7,657 nucleotides of DNA, from positions 1-7,657 of the forward strand of contig JAEZHL010000273.1 of the NCBI GenBank assembly GCA_023416575.1, written 5' to 3'. The notes beneath the pieces are model-generated. The model was not told the origin of the DNA, searched no databases, and saw only the letters and a list, made by a program, of their open reading frames with translations. The position numbers were made by a program, and so were the translations under genes. Positions 1 through 6,624 of the stretch are shown here, piece by piece (the first letter of the stretch is position 1; each line of letters opens with the position of its first letter). Source of the stretch: Pseudomonadota bacterium. GTDB lineage: Bacteria > Pseudomonadota > Alphaproteobacteria > Rhizobiales > Hyphomicrobiaceae.

Positions 1-14
1 GGAGCCCCGATCCC

Positions 15-1436
15 ATGGACGACAACGCGCCCAGCATCCCAGCCAACAAGATGTGGGGAGGTCGCTTCGCCATGTCGCCGGCCCAGATCATGGAGGAGAT
101 TAACGCCTCCATCGGCTTCGACAAAGCCTTGGCTCCCCAGGACATCCGTGGCTCAAAGGCGCATGCGGCGATGCTGGCCGCCCAGGGCATCATCTCGAAG
201 TCCGATGAAGCCAGCATCCAAGCCGGTCTCGATCAGATCATGAGCGAGATCGAGGCAGGCATGTTCACGTTCTCGCGAGCGCTCGAGGATGTGCACATGA
301 ACATCGAGTCGCGCCTCAAGGAGATCATCGGCGAGCCGGCCGGCCGGCTGCACACCGCGCGCTCGCGCAACCACCAGGTGGCACTCGATTTCCGCCTCTA
401 CGTCCGCGACCGGATCGATGCCCTCGATGACGCGCTCGCAGGCCTGCAACTCGCGCTGGCGCGCAAGGCGGAGGCGCATGCAGCGACGATCATGCCGGGC
501 TTCACGCATCTGCAGCCGGCACAGCCGGTCACCTTCGGCCACCACTGCCTCGCCTACGTCGAGATGCTGGCGCGCGATCGCGGCCGGCTGAGAGATGCAC
601 GCGCGCGGCTCAACGAATGCCCGCTCGGCTCCGCGGCGCTGGCCGGGACGTCCTTCCCCATCGATCGCGAGATGACGGCTCGCGCTCTCGGCTTCGACCG
701 TCCGACAGCGAACTCCCTTGACGGCGTCTCGGATCGCGATTTCGCGCTCGAGACGCTGGCCGCCGCCAGTATTACGGCCATGCACCTGTCGCGGCTGGCG
801 GAGGAGATCGTGATCTGGATGACGCCGCAGTTCGGGTTCATCCGCCTGTCGGACCGCTTCACCACCGGCTCGTCGATCATGCCGCAGAAGCGTAACCCCG
901 ATGCCGCCGAGCTGTCGCGCGCCAAGGTGGGCCGCATCGCTGCGGCTTTCCAGAGCCTCCTGATGGTGATGAAGGGTCTGCCGCTCACCTACTCCAAGGA
1001 TATGCAGGAGGATAAGGAAGTCACCTTCGATGCCATCGACAGCCTCGCGCTGGCCATCGCCGCGATGGCCGGAATGGTCGAGGATATGGAGCCCAACGCC
1101 GAGGCGATGAAGCGCGCGGCAGGGCGCGGCTACTCGACCGCGACCGATCTTGCGGACTGGCTCGTGCGCAGCCTCGGCCTGCCGTTCCGCGATGCCCACC
1201 ATGTCACCGGGCGCATCGTTGCGGCTGCCGAGGCGCAAGGGCTCGACCTCGAGGATCTATCGCTCGAGACGATGCAGGCCGTTGATCCACGGATAACCGC
1301 GGACGTCTTTACGGTGCTCGGTGTCGAGAATTCCGTGACGAGCCGCACCAGCTATGGTGGAACCGCGCCACACAATGTACTCCAAATGGCGCGAAGCTGG
1401 ATCGAACGCTTGGGGAATCAGGAGCATAAGTCCTAA
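15..1436 (+). CDS. argH: Argininosuccinate lyase
   Basis: Catalyses the last step of arginine synthesis in the cytoplasm, splitting argininosuccinate into arginine and fumarate; family members work as homotetramers of the fumarase/aspartase superfamily. The 473-residue product is full length. Seen: the family-typical opening KMWGGRF at residues 12-18, the LHTARSRN segment at 112-119, the THLQPAQP segment with the probable catalytic-acid histidine H165, and the superfamily signature GSSIMPQKRNPD at 285-296 with serines 286-287, one of which is the expected catalytic base. The ATG at 15 has GGAG ten bases upstream, at the window's edge; an ATG at 51, just before WGGRF, is an alternative that would lose 12 residues. 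Odd: the motif usually read SRNDQ is SRNHQ here (H120, codon CAC). The small gene downstream is co-directional, 57 bp away, with a hairpin in between. Confidence 0.97.
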   Translation: MDDNAPSIPANKMWGGRFAMSPAQIMEEINASIGFDKALAPQDIRGSKAHAAMLAAQGIISKSDEASIQAGLDQIMSEIEAGMFTFSRALEDVHMNIESRLKEIIGEPAGRLHTARSRNHQVALDFRLYVRDRIDALDDALAGLQLALARKAEAHAATIMPGFTHLQPAQPVTFGHHCLAYVEMLARDRGRLRDARARLNECPLGSAALAGTSFPIDREMTARALGFDRPTANSLDGVSDRDFALETLAAASITAMHLSRLAEEIVIWMTPQFGFIRLSDRFTTGSSIMPQKRNPDAAELSRAKVGRIAAAFQSLLMVMKGLPLTYSKDMQEDKEVTFDAIDSLALAIAAMAGMVEDMEPNAEAMKRAAGRGYSTATDLADWLVRSLGLPFRDAHHVTGRIVAAAEAQGLDLEDLSLETMQAVDPRITADVFTVLGVENSVTSRTSYGGTAPHNVLQMARSWIERLGNQEHKS

Positions 1437-1452
1437 GGTCCCGTTCGGCTCA

Positions 1453-1474
1453 ATCGAGACTATCTCGTCTCGAT
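1453..1474 (+). terminator. 8-bp perfect hairpin after argH
   Basis: ATCGAGAC at 1453-1460 and GTCTCGAT at 1467-1474 are perfect inverted repeats around a six-base loop. The stem starts 16 bases after the argH stop and ends only a few bases before the GGGGGGA ribosome-binding site of the next gene. There is no T-run after it, so it is not a textbook Rho-independent terminator. It could end or trim the argH transcript, or be a 5' leader structure of the small gene. The stem is seen directly; the role is inferred. Confidence 0.4.
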
Positions 1475-1493
1475 CAGCGGGGGGACATGGGCA

Positions 1494-1799
1494 ATGCGGA
1501 TGACGCTACTGGCCGGCGTTTTCGGCGCCGGCTGTGTGGTTTGCATTGCCTCTAGCCCTCAAGCTTATGCAGCGGAAAGCTGGACCTATCACGACTGCGT
1601 GCAATCCTGCCGCGATGACCAGCCGCCCGGCAAGACGCTGCAGCAGTGCATCATCGACAAGGTGTGCACGCAGTACCCGCGTCCAGCGCGCACCTATCAG
1701 CAGTGCGTCAAACGCTGCGAGGACGAGATCAAGGAAACGAGCCAAAGCCTGCAGCAGTGCGTCGCCCGGTACGTGTGCAGCCAATTTCCGGGCGAATGA
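1494..1799 (+). CDS. Small secreted cysteine-rich protein with two CX3C...CX5C repeats
   Basis: I do not recognise a named family. The 101-residue product has a signal peptide (short basic start, hydrophobic residues 4-20, likely signal-peptidase I cleavage near AYA at 24-26), so the mature form of about 75 residues should be periplasmic or exported. The mature part is two tandem copies of one unit: residues 32-62 with C35, C39, C52, C58, and residues 68-99 with C71, C75, C89, C95. Each copy reads CX3C, 12 or 13 residues, then CX5C, with LQQC before the third cysteine and a closing aromatic-proline. Eight cysteines suggest four disulfides holding helical hairpins (inference). Two further cysteines, C14 and C17, lie in the signal peptide, but the residues before C14 (FGAG) do not make a good lipobox. 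GGGGGGA at 1479-1485 is a strong ribosome-binding site for the ATG at 1494; the ATG at 1500 is in frame but less well placed. Confidence 0.8.
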   Translation: MRMTLLAGVFGAGCVVCIASSPQAYAAESWTYHDCVQSCRDDQPPGKTLQQCIIDKVCTQYPRPARTYQQCVKRCEDEIKETSQSLQQCVARYVCSQFPGE

Positions 1800-1814
1800 C
1801 GGGATTACCTGCGC

Positions 1815-1847
1815 GGGCTGACTCTTAGACCTATCGCCGTTCAGCCC
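1815..1847. terminator. Weak dyad between convergent genes
   Basis: GGGCTGA at 1815-1821 and TCAGCCC at 1841-1847 are a 7-bp inverted repeat around a 19-base loop. They lie in the short gap where the plus-strand small gene and the minus-strand bpt gene end facing each other, so a shared bidirectional terminator would make sense. The right arm overlaps the bpt stop codon. The loop is long and neither side has a clear T-run, so this is only a weak candidate. Confidence 0.2.
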
Positions 1848-2581
1848 CTCACCCAGCCATTGCTGGTCAGGCGCTCCTGAGGCTGGAAGCGCGTCTTGTA
1901 GCTCATCTTCCGCGACCCCTCGATCCAATAGCCGAGGTAGAGATAGGGCAGCCCGAGGCGGCGCGTGTACTCGATGTGCTCCAGGATCATGTAGGTGCCG
2001 AGACTGCGGCGCGGCACTGTCGTGTCGTAGAAGCTGTAGACCATCGAGATACCGTCCGAGAGGCGATCGCACAGGACCATCCCGGCCAGAGGGCCGGCGA
2101 GCGGCTCATCGAGACCGGCCTCACTCCGCATGCGGTATTCCGTGAGGAGCGTGTCGACGATGCTGTCCTCCACCATCATGGCGTAGTCGAGCACCGTCAT
2201 ATCCGCCATACCGCCATCGGCATGCCGGGCATCGACGTAGTCGCGAAACAGTGCGTACTGCTCGGCCGTAGGGCGCGGCGGTATGCGGCGCACCGCGAGG
2301 TCCCTGTTGGCGTCCAGCACACGCTGGAAGGATCGGGTAACCTTGAACTCGTCCACGGCCACGCGCACCGAAACGCACGCCTGGCAGCCCTCGCAATAGG
2401 GCATGTAGGCAATATTCTGGCTGCGGCGGAAGCCACCCTTGAGCAGGTTGTCGATCAGCGCCGCCGGCTTGTCGTGGGTGAGGTGCGTGAACAATTTGCG
2501 CTCCAGACGCCCCGGCAGGTACGGGCAAGGCTGTGGCGCAGTCACGTAGAACTCGGGGAAATTCTTCTGCTGTTCCGTCAT
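1841..2581 (-). CDS. bpt: Aspartate/glutamate leucyltransferase (N-end rule, arginyltransferase family)
   Basis: Transfers leucine from leucyl-tRNA to proteins with N-terminal Asp or Glu (known for the bacterial Bpt branch), marking them for ClpS/ClpAP degradation in the cytoplasm. The 246-residue length suits the family. Seen: the conserved N-terminal CPYLPGRLERKLFTHL at 19-34, the cysteine cluster YCEGCQAC at 62-69 (C63, C66, C69) followed by SVRV, the middle SFQRVLDANRDL at 84-95, and the C-terminal GTNAT-like core with SLGTYMILEHIEYTRRLG (193-210), then LYLGYWIEG and KMSYKTRFQPQE. The ATG at 2581 has only a weak, distant GGGA upstream. The 113-bp gap ahead of it contains a poor promoter-like TTGATT (minus strand, 2676-2671), so separate transcription from the permease is possible. 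Older annotation would call this an arginyltransferase; the sequence alone cannot fix whether Leu or Arg is carried. Confidence 0.93.
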   Translation of the reverse strand: MTEQQKNFPEFYVTAPQPCPYLPGRLERKLFTHLTHDKPAALIDNLLKGGFRRSQNIAYMPYCEGCQACVSVRVAVDEFKVTRSFQRVLDANRDLAVRRIPPRPTAEQYALFRDYVDARHADGGMADMTVLDYAMMVEDSIVDTLLTEYRMRSEAGLDEPLAGPLAGMVLCDRLSDGISMVYSFYDTTVPRRSLGTYMILEHIEYTRRLGLPYLYLGYWIEGSRKMSYKTRFQPQERLTSNGWVRG

Positions 2582-2694
2582 TCGTTGAGCGTTCCCGTAG
2601 AACTGTGCGCGAACGCGCGCGGCCTTGGCAGCCTTTGCGTGTATCGAGACTAAGTGAGGCGGTGTCCCCTAATCAAGCGCCGTGACATTCCTGC

Positions 2695-4044
2695 TCATTG
2701 TGATTGACGCGGCAGCTCGTTGCCGTGTCCGAGAAGCCCACCCGGTCTCCAGATGAGGAACGCTGCGAGCAGGCCGAAAATCGCCAGATCGCGATACTCG
2801 ATCGGGAACAGCGCCGACCACAGTGCCTCCGCTCCCCCAACCAGAACCGCGCCGAGGAACGCGCCTGATATCGAGCCGATCCCGCCGACGATGGCCGCGA
2901 TCAACGCCTTCAACCCCAGGACGATGCCGCCAGCGTAGCCGACCCCGCCGTAGTAGAACGTGATGATGGTACCCGTGAGGCCGGCCAGCGCCGAAGCCAG
3001 GATGAAGGTGCTCGCCAGGATGCGGTTGAAATTCACGCCGAACATCTTGGCCGCCAGCGGGTCGTCGGCGCAGGCACGCCACGACCGGCCGAAGCGCGTC
3101 CACCGCATCAGCGCCAGGAGGCCGAGCGCGGTCACGAGCGCAAAGCCCGACACAGCCAGGCTGATCGGCGTCACGGTCACGATGAAGGCATCGCTTTGCG
3201 CAAGCCCGACCGGATTGTTGAGGAAGGGCGACACCCAGCGCAGCGCCGAGCCTTGCGTCAGCCGCATGTACTCCTGCAGTGCGATCGCCAGTCCGACCGT
3301 CGCGATGAGGACCTGCTGTCCTCTGGCGCGGTGCAACGGCCTGAAGACGAGCCGTTCGGCCGCAAGTCCGTGAATGCTGGCGGCGAAGACGCCGAGGACG
3401 AGGCTGATGGCCAGCACGGCCGGCCAGGAGCCCAGCCACGAAGCCAGGGGGAAGGCTACCAGCGCTCCATAGCCGCCGAGGGCTGCGAACTCGCCGAACG
3501 CCAGATTGATGCGGCCGATGAGGCCGTAGACCAACGCGAAGGCCGGAGCCAGCATCAGGTAGACGCTGATCTGCGGCAATGCCGAAAGCAGATGCTGCAG
3601 CCCGACGGCCATTCCCATCGGCACCTCCGGCAGGCGGCCGAGAAGCAGATAGGGCGCGGGATCAGCCGCGGCGGCATCCGAGGAGCCGAGCCAGAAGCGC
3701 TTCAAAAAGACGAGCCGGATGTCGCCGAGCCGTTCCCCGTCGCTCCAGACCTCCGCGAGGCGGTCGCCGGGGCCAAAGTCGTCATCGGCAAATCGGCAGA
3801 CGAGTTGCCTGTGACGCACCGGACCATTCGGGGCTTGCGCGGAATAACGGACCGCGATGCCCCGGCCCTCGGGCAACTGAGCCGTATGCCGGACATCAAT
3901 GGTGGTTCCGGGCGGATTGATCGCCGGCGCGATCGTCCGGCAAACCCGCGCCTCTTGCGCATTCGGCCAATCACGGCACCCGGCCAGGGTCGCCACGATC
4001 AGCAGGACCAGTGCGAGCCGGATCAGGTTGCAGCAGCGGGCCAC
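2695..4044 (-). CDS. LivH-type branched-chain amino acid ABC permease with N-terminal lipoprotein-like extension
   Basis: The C-terminal two thirds (about residues 143-435) is an inner-membrane permease of the LivH type, with about eight hydrophobic segments, the family-typical INLAFGEF at 179-186 and the cytoplasmic loop ACADDPLAAKMFGVN at 324-338 that should contact the ATPase. Unusually, it is preceded by a signal-like segment ending in the lipobox LAGC (Cys23) and about 120 mostly polar residues with two more cysteines (C35, C83), presumably periplasmic. Ordinary LivH proteins are near 300 residues and lack this; here there are 449. I prefer the GTG at 4044, which has AGGA eight bases upstream; a GTG at 4068 (457 residues) lies inside a hairpin and lacks a ribosome-binding site. 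No LivM, LivG, LivF or binding protein is in the window, so substrate and partners are unknown. It follows hemB closely on the same strand. Confidence 0.85.
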   Translation of the reverse strand: MARCCNLIRLALVLLIVATLAGCRDWPNAQEARVCRTIAPAINPPGTTIDVRHTAQLPEGRGIAVRYSAQAPNGPVRHRQLVCRFADDDFGPGDRLAEVWSDGERLGDIRLVFLKRFWLGSSDAAAADPAPYLLLGRLPEVPMGMAVGLQHLLSALPQISVYLMLAPAFALVYGLIGRINLAFGEFAALGGYGALVAFPLASWLGSWPAVLAISLVLGVFAASIHGLAAERLVFRPLHRARGQQVLIATVGLAIALQEYMRLTQGSALRWVSPFLNNPVGLAQSDAFIVTVTPISLAVSGFALVTALGLLALMRWTRFGRSWRACADDPLAAKMFGVNFNRILASTFILASALAGLTGTIITFYYGGVGYAGGIVLGLKALIAAIVGGIGSISGAFLGAVLVGGAEALWSALFPIEYRDLAIFGLLAAFLIWRPGGLLGHGNELPRQSQ

Positions 4045-4060
4045 ATTTCTGGTCCTGATG

Positions 4061-4086
4061 GGGAGCACCGGGAAACCCGATGCCCC
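4061..4086 (-). terminator. Strong hairpin between hemB and the permease gene
   Basis: On the minus-strand RNA, GCAUCGGG and CCCGGUGC pair over eight bases (one G-U) around a UUU loop; after one bulged U the stem continues with three more G-C pairs (plus-strand arms 4061-4072 and 4076-4086). It begins 13 bases after the hemB stop codon, a good terminator position, but is followed by AUCAGG and not a U-run. It also encloses the upstream candidate GTG (4068) of the permease and ends just before the AGGA of the GTG at 4044. It may reduce read-through, stabilise the hemB 3' end or limit permease translation (inference). Confidence 0.5.
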
Positions 4087-4099
4087 GCGTGCCGGATGA

Positions 4100-5161
4100 T
4101 CAGCGTCGGGCAGTCATCATCCGCGCGGCTCGCGGCGCGAAGTAGGTGAGGATCCCCGCAGCGCCGGCGCGCTTGAACCCGATCAGGCTCTCCATCATGA
4201 CCTTGTCTCCATCGAGCCAGCCACGCTCGGACGCCGCCATCATCATCGCGTACTCGCCCGAGACCTGATACGCGAACGTCGGCACACCGAAGGTGTCGCG
4301 CACGCGCCTGATGACATCGAGATAAGGCATTCCCGGCTTGACCATCACCATGTCGGCGCCCTCAGCCAGATCGAGCGCGACCTCGCGTAGCGCCTCATCG
4401 GAATTGGCCGGGTCCATCTGATAGGTCCGCTTGTCACCCTTGAGCGCCCCCGATGAGCCCACGGCATCGCGGAAGGGGCCGTAGAACGCGGAAGCATATT
4501 TCGCCGCATACGCCATGATCTGCACCGACTGGTGGCCGGCGTTCTCGAGCGCCTGGCGAATGGCTCCGACGCGGCCGTCCATCATGTCGGACGGGGCGAT
4601 GATGTCGCAACCGGCCTCGACCTGCACGAGCGACTGCCGGACCAGCGCCTCCAACGTCTCGTCATTGAGAATCGTCGACCCGCGCATCAGACCATCCTGG
4701 CCGTGGCTCGTGTAAGGATCGAGCGCCACGTCCAGCACGATGCCGATGTCCAGTCCGGCGGCGCGGACGGCGCGGGTTGCGCGGCAAACCAGATTGTCGG
4801 GATTGAATGCCTCGCGCGCGTCCTCGCTGCGCAGGTCCGCATCGGTGTAGGGAAAGAGCGCGATGGCCGGGATGCCGAGCGCGAGCGCCTCCTCGGCCGC
4901 GGCAACGATCAAGTCCACCGAAAGCCGTTCGACCCCCGGCATCGACTCGACCGGCACCCGCGTGTTGATGCCATGGGCGACGAACATCGGCCAGATGAGA
5001 TCCGCCGGCGTCAGGACATTCTCCGCCACCATGCGGCGGCTCCAGTCCGAGCGCCTGTTCCGCCGCATCCGCACGGCCGGGAACGCGCCCGCAGATAGGG
5101 ATGCAGGTCCGGCACTCTGAGGTTGGCAGGCACGTTCAGTGCTGCCGGCAAGCGGCTTCAT
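4100..5161 (-). CDS. hemB: Delta-aminolevulinic acid dehydratase (porphobilinogen synthase)
   Basis: Condenses two 5-aminolevulinate molecules into porphobilinogen, the first common pyrrole of haem and cobalamin synthesis, in the cytoplasm as a homo-oligomer. The product is 353 residues from the ATG at 5161. Seen: the two active-site lysines, K221 in MAYAAKYASAFYGPF and Schiff-base K275 in MVMVKPGMPYLD, plus the C-terminal QVSGEYAM motif (299-306). The metal-site segment reads DVALDPYTSHGQDG (144-157): the three cysteines of zinc enzymes are replaced by A, D and D, as in the magnesium-dependent type known from Bradyrhizobium and plants. A TTG 90 bases upstream would add 30 arginine-rich residues unlike the family, while the ATG has GGGGA at good spacing, so I chose the ATG. 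It lies 90 bp downstream of the extensin-like gene; a weak promoter-like TTGCCA on the minus strand at 5228-5223 could give it its own start. Confidence 0.96.
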   Translation of the reverse strand: MKPLAGSTERACQPQSAGPASLSAGAFPAVRMRRNRRSDWSRRMVAENVLTPADLIWPMFVAHGINTRVPVESMPGVERLSVDLIVAAAEEALALGIPAIALFPYTDADLRSEDAREAFNPDNLVCRATRAVRAAGLDIGIVLDVALDPYTSHGQDGLMRGSTILNDETLEALVRQSLVQVEAGCDIIAPSDMMDGRVGAIRQALENAGHQSVQIMAYAAKYASAFYGPFRDAVGSSGALKGDKRTYQMDPANSDEALREVALDLAEGADMVMVKPGMPYLDVIRRVRDTFGVPTFAYQVSGEYAMMMAASERGWLDGDKVMMESLIGFKRAGAAGILTYFAPRAARMMTARR

Positions 5162-5251
5162 GGCAGTCCCCGGCTTCGCAATCGTGGCAATCCGCCGCCA
5201 CAATCGTCGCCCGCGCCGCGTCTGGCAAGTGCGCGATCGGACCTGGATCAA

Positions 5252-6541
5252 TCATTCGCAGTAATTGCTGCGCTTGCGTTCCGCCATGTCCAGATGGAAG
5301 TGATTGCGGTGTGCCTCGTTGGCCTCAGGGCCGAGGACGGTGCCGAAGCGGCGGCAGGCCGATGAGTGCGCCGCCTTCAGGAATTGCGACAACCGGTCAT
5401 CGGGCGCCGGCTTGGCTGCCGCCAGGGGGTTGGTATCCGGCCCGCCGAGGTGACTTGCCACGACCAGCTCGGAGCCCGTTGCGGCCTTGTCGCCACGCTT
5501 CCGGACGGGGGCCGGGGCTGTCTCCTGGACGTCCGATTTGGCGGTCTTGCGGCCCGGAATCGTGTCTGCGATGACCGGTGACTTCGCGGTCAGGGACAGC
5601 GGCGGCGGTGTGAGGGAGGCTCTTGCGACCTCGAGCGGTTTGGCTTCCGATCGGCCGGCACCCGGTGACTTAGCTTTGTCAGTGCCGGCAAGCTTCTTCG
5701 CGGCCGCCTCCCGCGCAGCGGCTTTTTCGGCCTCTGCCTTGGCCGCCGCGATCATGGCCGCCACGTCGCGGGCAGTCATTCCCCAGTCGGCCAGCAGATT
5801 CACCTTGGTTCCGGAGCTCGTCACGAAGCTTCCGATGTCGATGGCATTGGCGCGACCGTGCTCGCTGAGGCGCATCTTCTTGCGGCCGTAGGCATTACGG
5901 CAGGAGTAGGAGCTCATCGTCTCAACGCGCACGATTGGAGCGCCGAGGTGAACCCGCGCAAGGTCCTGCACGTCATCCTTGATCCAGTCGGCGACCTTCG
6001 CAACGACTTCACACGTCACCATCACTGGCGGCGACATGACGACCTCCGGGTCGCGGCCGACGCTGATCAGCCGCACCGGCGCCGGCGCCCCGCACTCACC
6101 CTCCTTGATGGGATCGGCGAATTCCAAGACCGCCTCGACCCCGCGCAGGACCTTGTCGCAATGCGCCTTGGCCTTGGCGATCTCCTCCTCGGACCAGACG
6201 TTCGGCGGGGGCGCTTGAGTCTGGGCCTGAGCGTCGGCCGGGGGCGGCTGCGCCTCTCCCTTGGCCTCCGCACCCTCCTTGGCCTCAGCCTCCGTCTTGG
6301 CCTTCGCGGCCGCATCCTTGGCTTCGGGTTGCTGCTGCGCCCCTGCGGCTGATGGCGCGGACACCGTTGCGTCTTTGGCAGGCGGCGCTGGCGGTGGCGC
6401 GGAAACCGCCTGCTTCACGTCACCAGCACGGCGGGACGACTCCTTGGCTTCCGAGAGCCCGGACCAAATCACCACCACGCCGAGCATGGCAACAGTGAGC
6501 CCGTTGGCCCAATTGCCAGCCCGGTCCGAAATAAGCCGCAT
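5252..6541 (-). CDS. Extensin-like family protein, putative LAS-fold cell-wall peptidase with internal insertion
   Basis: A 429-residue envelope protein carrying the extensin-like C-terminal domain, which belongs to the LAS/M15-type zinc peptidase fold; a role in cutting or remodelling peptidoglycan is predicted, not shown. Order: N-terminal hydrophobic segment 15-29 (uncleaved anchor, or cleavage near SEA at 30-32); Ala/Pro/Lys/Glu-rich linker about 33-115; first half of the domain 118-258, with C128, C150, C177, SSYSCR (210-215) and SEHGRANAID, giving candidate zinc ligands H228 and D235; a low-complexity stretch about 259-382; then the second half 383-429 with SACRRF, TVLGP, and HRNHFHLD carrying the third ligand (H416 or H414), ending in C428. 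The insertion lies between the zinc half-sites. The ATG at 6541 has GAGGCGAGGG just upstream. The name reflects composition similar to plant extensins, not shared function. Confidence 0.88.
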   Translation of the reverse strand: MRLISDRAGNWANGLTVAMLGVVVIWSGLSEAKESSRRAGDVKQAVSAPPPAPPAKDATVSAPSAAGAQQQPEAKDAAAKAKTEAEAKEGAEAKGEAQPPPADAQAQTQAPPPNVWSEEEIAKAKAHCDKVLRGVEAVLEFADPIKEGECGAPAPVRLISVGRDPEVVMSPPVMVTCEVVAKVADWIKDDVQDLARVHLGAPIVRVETMSSYSCRNAYGRKKMRLSEHGRANAIDIGSFVTSSGTKVNLLADWGMTARDVAAMIAAAKAEAEKAAAREAAAKKLAGTDKAKSPGAGRSEAKPLEVARASLTPPPLSLTAKSPVIADTIPGRKTAKSDVQETAPAPVRKRGDKAATGSELVVASHLGGPDTNPLAAAKPAPDDRLSQFLKAAHSSACRRFGTVLGPEANEAHRNHFHLDMAERKRSNYCE

Positions 6542-6556
6542 TCTCGCCCTCGCCTC

Positions 6557-6585
6557 TTGACAAATACGCCTTGCGAGCGTTCTCC
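6557..6585 (+). promoter_or_regulatory. Possible sigma-70 promoter for the hydrolase gene
   Basis: TTGACA at 6557-6562 is a perfect -35 hexamer on the plus strand. At 17 bp spacing the -10 position reads TTCTCC (6580-6585), a poor match. It would give a leader of about 125 bases before the ATG at 6717, passing through the palindrome at 6625-6640. The -35 is real as sequence; the promoter call is weak. Confidence 0.25.
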
Positions 6586-6624
6586 CGACGCGAACCGCAC
6601 ACCAAAATTCTCGCTCGATCCCCC

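Noticed and set aside
153..1238. A 361-codon open frame on the minus strand inside argH
   Set aside because: It is antisense to a clear ArgH, is rich in Arg and His with no recognisable domain, and is the kind of open frame that high-GC third-position bias creates opposite a real gene.
2606..2618. GCGC-rich mini-dyad upstream of bpt
   Set aside because: Very short stem in GC-alternating sequence; expected by chance in DNA of this composition.
2643..2652. ATCGAGACTA also occurs at 1453-1462
   Set aside because: A shared 10-mer on its own is easily chance in this length of sequence, and the second copy has no matching hairpin arm.
1976..2653. A 225-codon plus-strand open frame opposite bpt
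   Set aside because: Arg/His/Val-rich composition without a domain; bpt on the other strand has strong family motifs throughout.
3196..4149. A 317-codon plus-strand open frame opposite the permease gene
   Set aside because: Its product is a low-hydrophobicity, Arg/Glu/Gln-rich sequence with no domain, and it mirrors the codon bias of the permease gene.
5162..5251. HemB N-terminal extension from a TTG at 5251
   Set aside because: The added 30 residues are Arg/Thr-rich and unlike the family, and the ATG at 5161 has a GGGGA ribosome-binding site and gives the usual length.
6255..6335. Degenerate CTTGGC-type repeats in the extensin-like gene
   Set aside because: They are the codon-level image of the Ala/Lys/Glu-rich linker and not an independent DNA repeat.
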